Positions 51,236 through 59,002 of a stretch of DNA of 64,000 bases are shown here, one piece after another. This DNA is from CAYRLW01 sp964425215 (GTDB taxonomy: Bacteria; Spirochaetota; Spirochaetia; Treponematales; Breznakiellaceae), in the NCBI GenBank assembly GCA_964425215.1, contig CAYRLW010000009.1:17024-81023 (forward strand), read 5' to 3'. The position numbers and the translations under genes are program-made. How positions within the stretch are numbered: the stretch's first letter is position 1; each line of letters starts with the position of its first letter. A model generated the notes under the pieces. That model had not been told where the DNA came from and ran no database searches. It saw only the letters and a list, made by a program, of their open reading frames with translations.

Positions 51236-52009
51236 TTATGTTCCACCCTTTGAATCGTCAATACCATCGGAACGGGATCGGGCTTGCCGAATGCGGCGCA
51301 TTAAATCGCCCCCCAAGAGGGGCGCCACCTGATCGACCGTACCGAAACCGGCTATGGAACCCTGGGCTACCACGCAGAGTCGGTCCGCCAATTCTGCGAT
51401 AAGCCGGCCGTCATGGCTCACTATAATCATGGATCGGCCATCTTTTTTTTGATTTTTAAGAATATCGATAAGCCGATCCACCGAATCTTCGTCCAAAGAG
51501 GCGGTTGGTTCATCTAAAAAGAGCAGTTCAGGTTCCAAAATAAGAGAACGGGCGAGGGATATGAGCTTTTGTTCCCCCATGGAAAGATCGGCGGGGCGAA
51601 AAGCCAGACCTTCGCTGTACCCCACCGTTTGTACCGCCATTTTGACCCTTCGGTCCGATTCGGTCTTGGATATACCCGGATTGTGCAAGGCTAGGGGGAG
51701 TGAAAGGTTGTTATAAATCGACTGGTTCGCCCAAAGAGCCGCGTCCTGAAACCCAAAGGCCGCTTTTTTTCTGAAGCCCAGTTCCTCGGTCCTGTTCATG
51801 CGGGCTAAATCCTTTCCCCGGAAAAAAACCTGACCCCATTGGGGAATGACCAGGCCTGCGGAGGTTTTAAGGAGGGTGCTTTTACCGGACCCTGCCTTAC
51901 CGACGATACAGGTTACCTCTCCTTCAGGGAAAGATACCGAAAGTTCCGAAAGAATCGTGTAATCCAACACTGTGACGGTGACCGTTTTAAGCTCAATAAT
52001 ATCACTCAT
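51236..52009 (-). CDS. ABC ATPase of the first Mla-type system, divergent signature
   Basis: A 257-aa ATPase with Walker A GKAGSGKST and Walker B LLFLDEPTASLD. The signature is LSMGEQK instead of the LSGGM of MlaF, and the Q-loop (GFQDAALWAN) is modified. It is less Mla-like than the second ATPase but lies between MlaE and MCE genes with 12- and 27-bp spacers, so it is assigned to the first lipid transporter. Confidence 0.87.
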   Translation of the reverse strand: MSDIIELKTVTVTVLDYTILSELSVSFPEGEVTCIVGKAGSGKSTLLKTSAGLVIPQWGQVFFRGKDLARMNRTEELGFRKKAAFGFQDAALWANQSIYNNLSLPLALHNPGISKTESDRRVKMAVQTVGYSEGLAFRPADLSMGEQKLISLARSLILEPELLFLDEPTASLDEDSVDRLIDILKNQKKDGRSMIIVSHDGRLIAELADRLCVVAQGSIAGFGTVDQVAPLLGGDLMRRIRQARSRSDGIDDSKGGT

Positions 52010-52036
52010 ACCGTATTGCTCTTCGTTGTTTTTCGC

Positions 52037-52822
52037 TCATATGAGGTACGACAAGACCGTAATGATTCCATCGGCTAATACCAGGGCAACCAAAGTTTGA
52101 CCCACCGCCCGGATTCCCGCTTGGGGAATCTCCGTCGATGCCCGGAGGACGGAGAATCCCTGGTACAGGGAAACCAGGGAAATAATGGCTCCGAACACGA
52201 TACTTTTAAAAAGTCCGGTCCCCACGTCGACTAAACGCAGGGCCTCCAGTAAGCCCTGGTAGTACTCCTCAAAGGGGACGGGGGCTATAAAGCTCAGAAC
52301 CGTGTAAGACCCGATGAGCCCAAAAATATTAAAATAGATGTTTAAAAGAAAAGAAGATATGGTAACCCCTAAAAAGCGGGGAACCGCCAAATAGGAAATA
52401 GGGTCAATTCCCACGGAAATATAGGCCTCGATTTCGTGGGACACCACCATTCCTCCCAATTCTGTGGCGATGGCGGTACCCGACCGGGCGGTGATAATAA
52501 AGGCCGTTAAAAGGGGACCCAGTTCCCGGCTGATAATGGCGATCAGGATGGTGTACATCAACTTCCCCTGACCAAATTGGGGCAGTATGGACGATCCGAT
52601 GATATTGATAATCGCGCCGATCCCCACCGCTAAGACCGTGGAAATACTAAGGGCTTCGAACCCGGTAAAGAGAATCTGCATAACCAGAACTTTATAGGCT
52701 ACTTGCCGACGTCGGAAAAAAAAGATCGTTTCCGAAAGGATGCTTCCCACAAAGCCGAGGGCGTATAATGATTCTTGGAATCGGTAGCGTACCGATTGTC
52801 CTATTTTTCCAACCACGTTCAC
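52037..52822 (-). CDS. mlaE: Mla-type permease, MlaE-like, first copy
   Basis: A 261-aa membrane protein with the MlaE core LGPLLTAFIITARSGTAIATELGGM and HEIEAYISVGIDPISYLAVPR (parts FIITARSGTAIATELGG, IEAYISVGIDPISY). It starts at GTG 52822. The -10 box TATACT ends 6 nt before the GTG, predicting a leaderless transcript. It is the first gene of a seven-gene operon. Confidence 0.91.
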   Translation of the reverse strand: MNVVGKIGQSVRYRFQESLYALGFVGSILSETIFFFRRRQVAYKVLVMQILFTGFEALSISTVLAVGIGAIINIIGSSILPQFGQGKLMYTILIAIISRELGPLLTAFIITARSGTAIATELGGMVVSHEIEAYISVGIDPISYLAVPRFLGVTISSFLLNIYFNIFGLIGSYTVLSFIAPVPFEEYYQGLLEALRLVDVGTGLFKSIVFGAIISLVSLYQGFSVLRASTEIPQAGIRAVGQTLVALVLADGIITVLSYLI

Positions 52823-52828
52823 GGTACC

Positions 52829-52857
52829 AGTATAGGACCGAAAGTCCTAATAGTCCA
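52829..52857 (-). promoter_or_regulatory. candidate mla operon promoter, leaderless geometry
   Basis: On the minus strand TGGACT (52857-52852), 17-bp spacer, TATACT (52834-52829), then GGTACC and the GTG start. It is divergent from the GerMN promoter only 10 bp away. Confidence 0.5.
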
Positions 52858-52866
52858 GAGAAGCCG

Positions 52867-52895
52867 TTGACCCAGAGCCGTTTTCACCGTATCAT
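52867..52895 (+). promoter_or_regulatory. candidate promoter of the GerMN gene, leaderless geometry
   Basis: TTGACC at 52867-52872, 17-bp spacer, TATCAT at 52890-52895. The GTG at 52902 lies 6 nt after the -10 box and is preferred as start; the ATG at 52899 lies only 3 nt after it. No SD is present. Confidence 0.55.
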
Positions 52896-52901
52896 TCTAT
52901 G

Positions 52902-53834
52902 GTGACCCAGCGAAAAAACGCAACGAATAAAAATAAACCGAACCGATCGTCCCTGGGTTGTCTTTTTTGGATCGGCTTTATCATCGTCGTTCTCGGTCTT
53001 TTTTTAGTAAACAGAAACGTTATTAAAACCACGTTGGAAAACACCCATTTTTTGGAAAAAGTGTTTCCAAAACAAAGGGATAACACGGCCGGTACTCCGG
53101 GGGACGTAAAAAGTTTTCCCCCAGCGGGACCGATCAAACCCGGTTCAACGGTACCGTCGGTCCCCGGTACCCCCGGCTCTGCCATCCCAGGGCCTTCGGT
53201 TACCCCAGGCTCGCCCGCGCCGTCCCCTTCGGCGGCACCCGGTTCGACCGTTCCCACGGGAAGCTCCGGGACCGCTAAGGGCGCCCAGCCTGAGCCTGCG
53301 GCTCCAGGGAGCGCTACCGTGGGCCCCTCGACTGGCGGGACCTCCTCTTCGGGGGTTCCTACCACAGTTAAGGCTACCACTCCGCCGGCTAAAAATGATA
53401 GCGCCCCCCGCCTTTTTATAAAAAGGACCCTCTATTTTATAAAAATTGACAGCGACGGGACGCTCGTACGAACCCCTGTGGTACGTTCGTTGCCCGAGTC
53501 TGATTCGCCCATGACCGATGCTCTGACGGCCCTTATCAAGGGTCCCACGGCGGATGAAAAGAAACGGGGGCTGGAATCTCTGATCCCGGTGGGCACCCGG
53601 CTTCTTTCGGCCACCGTACGGGGATCCACTGCCTATCTGAGCTTTAGCGAAGAGTTTCAGTTTAACACCTACGGGGTGGAAGGCTACGCGGCCCAACTAC
53701 GGCAGATAGTGTGGACCGCCACGGAGTTTTCTACCATTCAAAACGTACAAATCCTTATAGATGGTCGCCACTTGGATTACCTGGGGGGAGATGGTATTTG
53801 GATCGGTACACCCCTAAGCCGGGATACGCTCTAG
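52902..53834 (+). CDS. membrane-anchored GerMN-domain protein
   Basis: About 310 aa. A single membrane segment at about residues 20-40 (CLFWIGFIIVVLGLFLVNRN) is followed by a Pro/Gly/Ser-rich linker of about 90 residues and a GerMN domain (about 165-305: LYFIKIDSDGTLVRTPVVR, DALTALIKGPTADEKKRGL, AYLSFSEEFQFNTYGVEG, VQILIDGR). GerMN domains act in sporulation and cell-wall proteins; in a spirochaete the role is probably envelope or peptidoglycan related. It is divergent from mla and followed by an IS remnant. Confidence 0.8.
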   Translation: MTQRKNATNKNKPNRSSLGCLFWIGFIIVVLGLFLVNRNVIKTTLENTHFLEKVFPKQRDNTAGTPGDVKSFPPAGPIKPGSTVPSVPGTPGSAIPGPSVTPGSPAPSPSAAPGSTVPTGSSGTAKGAQPEPAAPGSATVGPSTGGTSSSGVPTTVKATTPPAKNDSAPRLFIKRTLYFIKIDSDGTLVRTPVVRSLPESDSPMTDALTALIKGPTADEKKRGLESLIPVGTRLLSATVRGSTAYLSFSEEFQFNTYGVEGYAAQLRQIVWTATEFSTIQNVQILIDGRHLDYLGGDGIWIGTPLSRDTL

Positions 53835-53838
53835 TAGA

Positions 53839-54439
53839 ATAGTGTCACGAAGATTAGGGAAAGCTTTCCTCCCTGAGGTTCATCACGACCCATCATGCTA
53901 AAGCAAACTTTGGCAGATACCCGTAGGTAAGAGAACCTGCTAAGGAATCGTAGATCGCTTTCATCCAAACTTTTTGATCGAGGATATTCAAATGCAGGCG
54001 AGAAAGGAATGCCCGCTCCTGAAACATAGTTTCCCGCATCCGTTTGATGAGGGACCTGGTGATACCCGCCATCTCCCCATGGGTCGAATACGGTAGCCCA
54101 GGATTTTTTATGCAGAACCTTTTCTGATAATTATGATACACCGCGTACCCGTAGAGTCGGGACATGCAATTCGCCCCGTTTTTGGATTGATTGGTGGTCT
54201 CCCGGCGAAAGTTTGCCTGATCCTTCCGGGCCTCTCGATCTATATAATTTAATGAAAAAAAAGGATTTATAAGGGTCCTTCGGCGTACCACCACTTATAG
54301 GAGGGAATCGCATGGTGGTAGGAACAGAGTTTATTAGGACAAAAAGGAGGGGTAAACATGGAATTGCTCCTGTATAGAGAGATATCCTCTATACGGGTTG
54401 ACCCCCTTTTTTATTTTTCCCTAATCTTCGTGACACTAT
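53839..54439. mobile_element. internally deleted insertion sequence (601 bp)
   Basis: Perfect 24-bp terminal inverted repeats (53839-53862 and 54416-54439; ends ATAGTGTCACGAAG and CTTCGTGACACTAT) flank the element, with AGA on both sides as a possible 3-bp target duplication. Inside are N- and C-terminal pieces of one transposase on the minus strand in different frames, so the middle is missing. It could still be moved by a full-length relative. It is inserted between the GerMN stop codon and the hairpin after ymdB. Confidence 0.82.
53893..54359 (-). pseudogene. transposase remnant
   Basis: The N-terminal piece (ATG 54359 to stop 54267) reads MFTPPFCPNKLCSYHHAI then KWWYAEG, with the Cys/His pattern of transposase N-terminal zinc fingers. 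After a poly-T/A tract and frame change, the C-terminal piece (to 53893) has DREARKDQANFRRET, HNYQKRFCI and STHGEMAGI, like the end of a DDE transposase. The catalytic core is absent, so it cannot be active. The IS family was not determined. Confidence 0.7.
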
Positions 54440-54440
54440 A

Positions 54441-54479
54441 GAGGTGTTTGCAAAAGTAACAGACTTTTGCAAACACCTC
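54441..54479. repeat. structured hairpin repeat, family B, copy 2
   Basis: Perfect 17-bp arms (54441-54457, 54463-54479) around loop AACAG. The apical part AAAAGT/ACTTTT is identical to the hairpin at 33022-33056, while the lower stem differs but still pairs. It lies 14 bp after the ymdB stop and may serve as its 3' end. Confidence 0.75.
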
Positions 54480-54493
54480 CAAAATCTTTTATT

Positions 54494-55327
54494 TTAAGCG
54501 TTCATGAAGGGCCGAAATATCCGTTCGATACCTAGGGCTTTGCCGGTTTTGTCGTCCAGCGTGACTACCACCCCTTGAATCGCTACGGGCCCCCGGGCTC
54601 CCTCCATGCGGAGGGGGATTTGGGTTTTGTTTCGGTTAACACAAATCGCCGTATCCATGCCGATAATACCCGTGGTTACCCCGGTCATTCCCAGATCGGT
54701 GATGTACGCCGTACCCTGGGGTAGGATCCGTTCGTCGGCGGTTTGAACGTGGGTATGGGTACCCACAAGGGCGGTGATTCGGCCGTCCAGGTAAAACGCC
54801 AGGGCCTCTTTCTCTTGGGGCGCCTCGGCGTGGAAATCTACTAAAATAATACCACCGGGAGGTTCTTCTGAATCCTCCTGGGGTTCTCCCTTGAGTCGAA
54901 TCGATGGGTTTTGTAGTAAACGGTCTAGGGTTTGAAAGGGGCAATCGATGGGGTACATCTCTTCTCGGCCCTGGGCGTTTATCACAGTCCAGGGGATACC
55001 CCGTTCCATGACGGTAACCCAGCCGTGGCCGGGGGCGGTGGGCGGATAATTGATAGGCCGCAGGAGCCGTTCTTCCGAATCCAGGAAGGGCCACAGGTCC
55101 CGCTTTTCCCACACGTGGTTCCCTGTAGTTACCACGTCCGCCCCCGCTTCCCGTATTTTTTGATAGTCCGCCGCCGTCAGGCCAAACCCGTTGGCGGCGT
55201 TTTCTCCGTTTACGATTACAAGATCCGCGGAATATTCGCTCCGCAGGGGGCCAAGACCCGTGGCTAGGGCCGCTAAGCCCGGGTCTCCAACCACATCTCC
55301 GATCATCAGTATCCGTCGAATCGCCAT
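54494..55327 (-). CDS. ymdB: YmdB-type metallophosphoesterase
   Basis: A 277-aa enzyme of TIGR00282. All metal-site motifs are present: MIGDVVGDPG, VNGENAANG, TTGNHVWEKRDL, VDFHAEAPQEK and VGTHTHVQTADE. In Bacillus YmdB hydrolyses 2',3'-cyclic nucleotides and influences sporulation and biofilm genes. It lies 10 bp downstream of rny, as in many Firmicutes and spirochaetes, suggesting linked RNA turnover. It serves here as reference for the degenerate paralogue at 19334. Confidence 0.93.
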   Translation of the reverse strand: MAIRRILMIGDVVGDPGLAALATGLGPLRSEYSADLVIVNGENAANGFGLTAADYQKIREAGADVVTTGNHVWEKRDLWPFLDSEERLLRPINYPPTAPGHGWVTVMERGIPWTVINAQGREEMYPIDCPFQTLDRLLQNPSIRLKGEPQEDSEEPPGGIILVDFHAEAPQEKEALAFYLDGRITALVGTHTHVQTADERILPQGTAYITDLGMTGVTTGIIGMDTAICVNRNKTQIPLRMEGARGPVAIQGVVVTLDDKTGKALGIERIFRPFMNA

Positions 55328-55337
55328 GTCCCCTGCG

Positions 55338-56864
55338 TTATCGTGCGTATTCCACGATTCTGGTCTCGCGGATGATGGTAACCTTTATCCGACCTGGGTA
55401 TCGAAGGTCCGACTCTATTTTTTTTGCTATCTGTTTGGCCAATTCTTTAGATTGATCGTCGTTTACCGCGTCGTTGTTCACGATGATACGGAGTTCACGG
55501 CCCGCTTGAATCGCGTAGGCCTTGTCTACCCCGCTAAAGCTTTCGGCGATGGTTTCCAGGTTTTCCAGCCGTTTAATGTAGTTGTCCAAGGTTTCCCGCC
55601 GGGCTCCGGGGCGGGCCGCGGAAATAGCGTCGGCGATTTGAACGATAACCGATTCGATACACGAGGGTTCCACGTCGTTGTGGTGGCTCCCGATGGCGTT
55701 GATAACCCGGGGGTCTTCGCCCAGCTTTCGCGCCAGGTCCATACCGATTTCCGCGTGGTTAAGGTCCGAATCCGACTCTACTCCCTTGCCGATATCGTGC
55801 AAAAGAGCTCCCCGTTTAGCGATTTCCCGGTTAGCGCCGATTTCCGCCGCCAGCATCCCCGCGATAATCGCCACTTCCTTGGAGTGGAAGAGCACGTTCT
55901 GTCCATAACTGGTGCGAAAATACAGCCGACCCAGGGTCCGGATAGCGTCCTGGTTCATGTTATGAAGCCCCAGATCGAAGAGAACCTTTTCGCCTTCCTC
56001 AAATATCTTCTGGGATATCTCCTTGGTGACCTTTTGAACAATTTCTTCGATCCGGGCCGGATGGATACGTCCATCGCTGATAAGCCGTTCCAACGAAAGT
56101 TTGGCGATTTCTCGGCGCACGGGATCGAAGCAAGAAATGACCACCGCTTCGGGCGTGTCGTCGATAATGATATCCACCCCGGTCAACGTTTCCAGCGTAC
56201 GGATGTTGCGGCCTTCACGGCCGATAATCCGGCCCTTCATTTCGTCGTTGGGCAGGGTTACCGTCGTAACCGTAACCTCTCCGGTCACTTCCGTAGCCAG
56301 CCGTTGGATCGTCGTGATAAGGATGTCCCGGGCCTTCTTTTCCGAAGCCAGGTTCGCTTCCTGCTCGATTTTGTTGATCAGCGCTTGGGCGTCGTGTTTG
56401 GCGTCGTTTTCCAGGCTCTGAATGATGATCGCCTTGGCCTCTTCGGCGGTCAACCCCGAAATTCTCTGCAACTCCAGCCGATACTTCTCTTCCTCCTGGG
56501 TAAGAGCCGCTTCCCTGCTGGCGATCGCGACTTTGCGCTGTTCCAGTTCTTCTTCGGTCTTCTCGATTTGGGCGACCTTTTTATCGATCGCCTCTTCTTT
56601 TTGCATGACACGACGTTCGTATCGTTGCAGTTCTACCCTACGTTCCCGAGTTTCCCTCTCCTGCTGGTTCCGTTCGCGAATAAGTTGTTCTTTTGCTTCA
56701 AGAAGGATCTCCTTCTTCTTAGCTTCAGCTTCTTTTATCGCATCCTGTCTAATGCGTTCGGCGCGTTGTTCCGACGCCGTAAGTTGGAATCTGGCGTACA
56801 GCCATCTAATCGTCCAGCCTAAGGTTAACCCGGCAAGAGGGAGTATTACCGTTAAAAGTCCCAT
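55338..56864 (-). CDS. rny: ribonuclease Y
   Basis: A 508-aa membrane-anchored endoribonuclease. Membrane segment at residues 2-19 (LLTVILPLAGLTLGWTIRWL), long Lys/Glu/Arg coiled coil to about 200, KH domain (NDEMKGRIIGREGRNIRTLE) and HD domain (GALLHDIGKGVES, HAEIGMDLARKL). It initiates mRNA decay at the inner membrane. A near-consensus promoter and the SD AAGGGG support start 56864. It is the first gene of the rny-ymdB operon. Confidence 0.97.
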   Translation of the reverse strand: MGLLTVILPLAGLTLGWTIRWLYARFQLTASEQRAERIRQDAIKEAEAKKKEILLEAKEQLIRERNQQERETRERRVELQRYERRVMQKEEAIDKKVAQIEKTEEELEQRKVAIASREAALTQEEEKYRLELQRISGLTAEEAKAIIIQSLENDAKHDAQALINKIEQEANLASEKKARDILITTIQRLATEVTGEVTVTTVTLPNDEMKGRIIGREGRNIRTLETLTGVDIIIDDTPEAVVISCFDPVRREIAKLSLERLISDGRIHPARIEEIVQKVTKEISQKIFEEGEKVLFDLGLHNMNQDAIRTLGRLYFRTSYGQNVLFHSKEVAIIAGMLAAEIGANREIAKRGALLHDIGKGVESDSDLNHAEIGMDLARKLGEDPRVINAIGSHHNDVEPSCIESVIVQIADAISAARPGARRETLDNYIKRLENLETIAESFSGVDKAYAIQAGRELRIIVNNDAVNDDQSKELAKQIAKKIESDLRYPGRIKVTIIRETRIVEYAR

Positions 56865-56900
56865 GGTACACCCCTTACCGTTTTATAACAATATTCATTT

Positions 56901-56928
56901 ATTATAACTAAGCGGAAACAATTGTCAA
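56901..56928 (-). promoter_or_regulatory. rny promoter
   Basis: On the minus strand TTGACA (56928-56923), 16-bp spacer, TATAAT (56906-56901). Consensus boxes and a leader of about 30 nt with an SD. Confidence 0.8.
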
Positions 56929-57005
56929 GCAAATAGATGTTTCAAAATTGCGCGGGGCTTAACGAGGAAGTGTGGGACCGCAAGGAACCGTGTTTATCGG
57001 GGTAC

Positions 57006-57746
57006 TTACATTCGAAATTCGGAGCCCAGGTACACCCGGCGGGCCATTTCGTCGTTCAATATCGCATCCCGATCCCCTTGGGCGACGATGGTTCCATCGT
57101 TGATGATAAACGAATGGGTGGTAATGTCCAAAATATCGCGGACGTTGTGGTCCGTAATCAGGACCCCTATGCCTCTGCTGGCTAAGGAACGGACCATGCT
57201 TTTAATTTCAAATACCGCGATGGGGTCGATCCCGGCGAAGGGTTCGTCCAATAAGAGGAATTTCGGTTCCGTGGTAAGAGAGCGCGCGATTTCCGTCCGC
57301 CGGCGTTCTCCCCCCGACAGGGTATACCCGTACTGTTTACGGATTTTATCGATGCCGAATTCGGCCATGAGGTTTTCGACCCGCGCTTTTTTTTCCCTTT
57401 GGTTGATATCCCGGCGGGTTTCCATAATTGCCCAAAGGTTCTGTTCCACCGTGAGTTTTCGAAAAATGGAAGATTCCTGGGGCAGGTACGCTATGCCTAA
57501 ACGGGAACGGCGGTACATGGGCTTGTGGGTAATATCCTCGCTATTGAGGATAACCTTTCCCCGATTAGGGCGGTAAAAGCCTACGATCATGTAAAAAACC
57601 GTGGTTTTTCCCGCCCCGTTGGGGCCTAATAGTCCGGCGACTTCGCCGCTCCGCATGGAAAAATTGACCCCCCGGACCACCTCTTTGCGGCCAAAGCGTT
57701 TATGGAGTTCCTGAACGGTCAATTCATGGTTTTGTGGCGGTACCAT
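57006..57746 (-). CDS. lptB: LPS-export-type ABC ATPase
   Basis: About 246 aa. Walker A GPNGAGKTT, signature TLSGGERRRTEIARSL, Walker B LLLDEPFAGIDPIAV and ITDHNVRDILDI are the full LptB pattern. I start at ATG 57746, 23 bp inside lptA. It would energise extraction of a lipid from the inner membrane with LptFG, which are not in the window. Treponemes generally lack classical LPS, so the cargo may be another glycolipid. Confidence 0.92.
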   Translation of the reverse strand: MVPPQNHELTVQELHKRFGRKEVVRGVNFSMRSGEVAGLLGPNGAGKTTVFYMIVGFYRPNRGKVILNSEDITHKPMYRRSRLGIAYLPQESSIFRKLTVEQNLWAIMETRRDINQREKKARVENLMAEFGIDKIRKQYGYTLSGGERRRTEIARSLTTEPKFLLLDEPFAGIDPIAVFEIKSMVRSLASRGIGVLITDHNVRDILDITTHSFIINDGTIVAQGDRDAILNDEMARRVYLGSEFRM

Positions 57747-58425
57747 CGGCCTTTTTTCCCTTAATCGCCCCAGATACGGAACCATCCATAATGATATCCT
57801 CCGTGTCCAGGTTGACCTTCATGGTATTGGCTCTAAATTCATCCTGATCCTTGTACACTACGGGAAAACCCGAAAGGAAAAGGTTCTTTTCTGACCGCTG
57901 GTACAGGGCGTACTGGGAACGGCAGACCAGTTTTTCCTTAAAGATTCGTACGGAAATTTCTAAAAGCGCCGTTTCCTTGGGATCGTTGTACTCGATGTAC
58001 CGGGCCTTGGCTACCACTTTGTTTGTTTTATCCTCCAAAACCGAATCCCCTTCCATGTGGGCTATTTTTAATTTTCTATCGTATTTTAACGATTGGGTTT
58101 GAAAGGTGACCCCCTTTTCGGAATCCGTGCCCGTTACGGTTCCCGTACATTCCAAATAACGGTTGTTATCCCCGGAAATTTCAATTTTATCGGCCTTAAG
58201 GACCAAATTGTCCGAACGGATTTGAACATTTCCCATCAACACGGTGCGTTCTTGTCCCGTGGTTCTGCTCCCGCTCATCCGGTCGGCCTGAAACTGAAAA
58301 ACCTGGGCTTCATCGCCCAAAAGGACTGGTACGGGGACCACAAAGAAAAGGAACGGAAGGATAAAAAACCATGGCTTTATGAAGCATGACCGTAGAAGCC
58401 ATGACTGTGGGGCGGGAATTGTCAT
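57724..58425 (-). CDS. lptA: OstA/LptA-like periplasmic protein
   Basis: A 233-aa exported protein with a hydrophobic N-terminal segment (PWFFILPFLFFVVPVPVLL). The OstA beta-jellyroll appears as FQADRMSGSRTTGQERTVLM, VQIRSDNLVLKADKIEISG and ARYIEYNDPKETALLE, the LptA pattern of strands that pass lipid across the periplasm. It overlaps lptC by 4 bp and lptB by 23 bp. Confidence 0.85.
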   Translation of the reverse strand: MTIPAPQSWLLRSCFIKPWFFILPFLFFVVPVPVLLGDEAQVFQFQADRMSGSRTTGQERTVLMGNVQIRSDNLVLKADKIEISGDNNRYLECTGTVTGTDSEKGVTFQTQSLKYDRKLKIAHMEGDSVLEDKTNKVVAKARYIEYNDPKETALLEISVRIFKEKLVCRSQYALYQRSEKNLFLSGFPVVYKDQDEFRANTMKVNLDTEDIIMDGSVSGAIKGKKADGTATKP

Positions 58426-59000
58426 GGATTTTCCTTTTCCGTGCGGTAGATCCCGGAAACACCGTTGGAGAATTCAAAGTTTCGGTCCTTGGAAGAACCG
58501 GAGAAACCCCGTCCCCGAATGATCGTCCCATCGGCCCTTTTTATCAGTACCGGCTCTTCCTTATCGGAGGAAAGGACCCGGTTGGCGTTGTTCCAAAAGA
58601 GGGAGTTGGTTTCCAGCGAAAGGTCTTCCTGGGGAATTTGTAATCGTATCGACTGGCTAAGCTGTACGTCCTTGGTGTTCAAATTGATTTCCCCAAAATT
58701 CGCAAGCCCCGACGCGGAAACCCCTTTCTTATCCGTTTCGAATTTTTCAAAACGGAGTCCCTGGAGCCGTATAATCCCCCGGCTTTCAAAGCGCTCTAGA
58801 CGGTCGGACTGAAAATGGAGCGAAGGCTGGCTATCTTGAATTTGGTAATAATCGACCCCCGTCATTACGACCTCGGGAACGGCTTGGGTATCCGCCGCTT
58901 CCGTGGGGCCGTAATCAAAAGAACACCCTACCAGCAAGAGACCCAGGACGGCGGTCAAGGAAAAAACCGAAAATATCGATGGGTCAACGCTCCGAACCAT
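58422..59000 (-). CDS. lptC: LptC-like lipoprotein
   Basis: A 192-aa protein with a lipobox LLLVGC (Cys26) instead of the uncleaved membrane helix of E. coli LptC. The jellyroll strands include SLHFQSDRLERFESRGIIRL, SASGLANFGEINLNTKDVQL and NFEFSNGVSGIY. Gene order lptC-lptA-lptB supports the assignment. It starts 2 bp after pyrG. Confidence 0.82.
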   Translation of the reverse strand: MVRSVDPSIFSVFSLTAVLGLLLVGCSFDYGPTEAADTQAVPEVVMTGVDYYQIQDSQPSLHFQSDRLERFESRGIIRLQGLRFEKFETDKKGVSASGLANFGEINLNTKDVQLSQSIRLQIPQEDLSLETNSLFWNNANRVLSSDKEEPVLIKRADGTIIRGRGFSGSSKDRNFEFSNGVSGIYRTEKENP

Positions 59001-59002
59001 CC

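Noticed and set aside
54358..54441. 27-codon plus-strand ORF inside the IS with AAAGGAGGGG upstream
   Set aside because: It is opposite the transposase start region and ends across the terminal repeat; the SD-like sequence is part of the element, and there is no protein evidence.
55191..56822. Long plus-strand open frame (543 codons) across ymdB and rny
   Set aside because: It is antisense to two well-supported genes, lacks recognisable motifs, and its composition reflects the reverse of rny codon bias.
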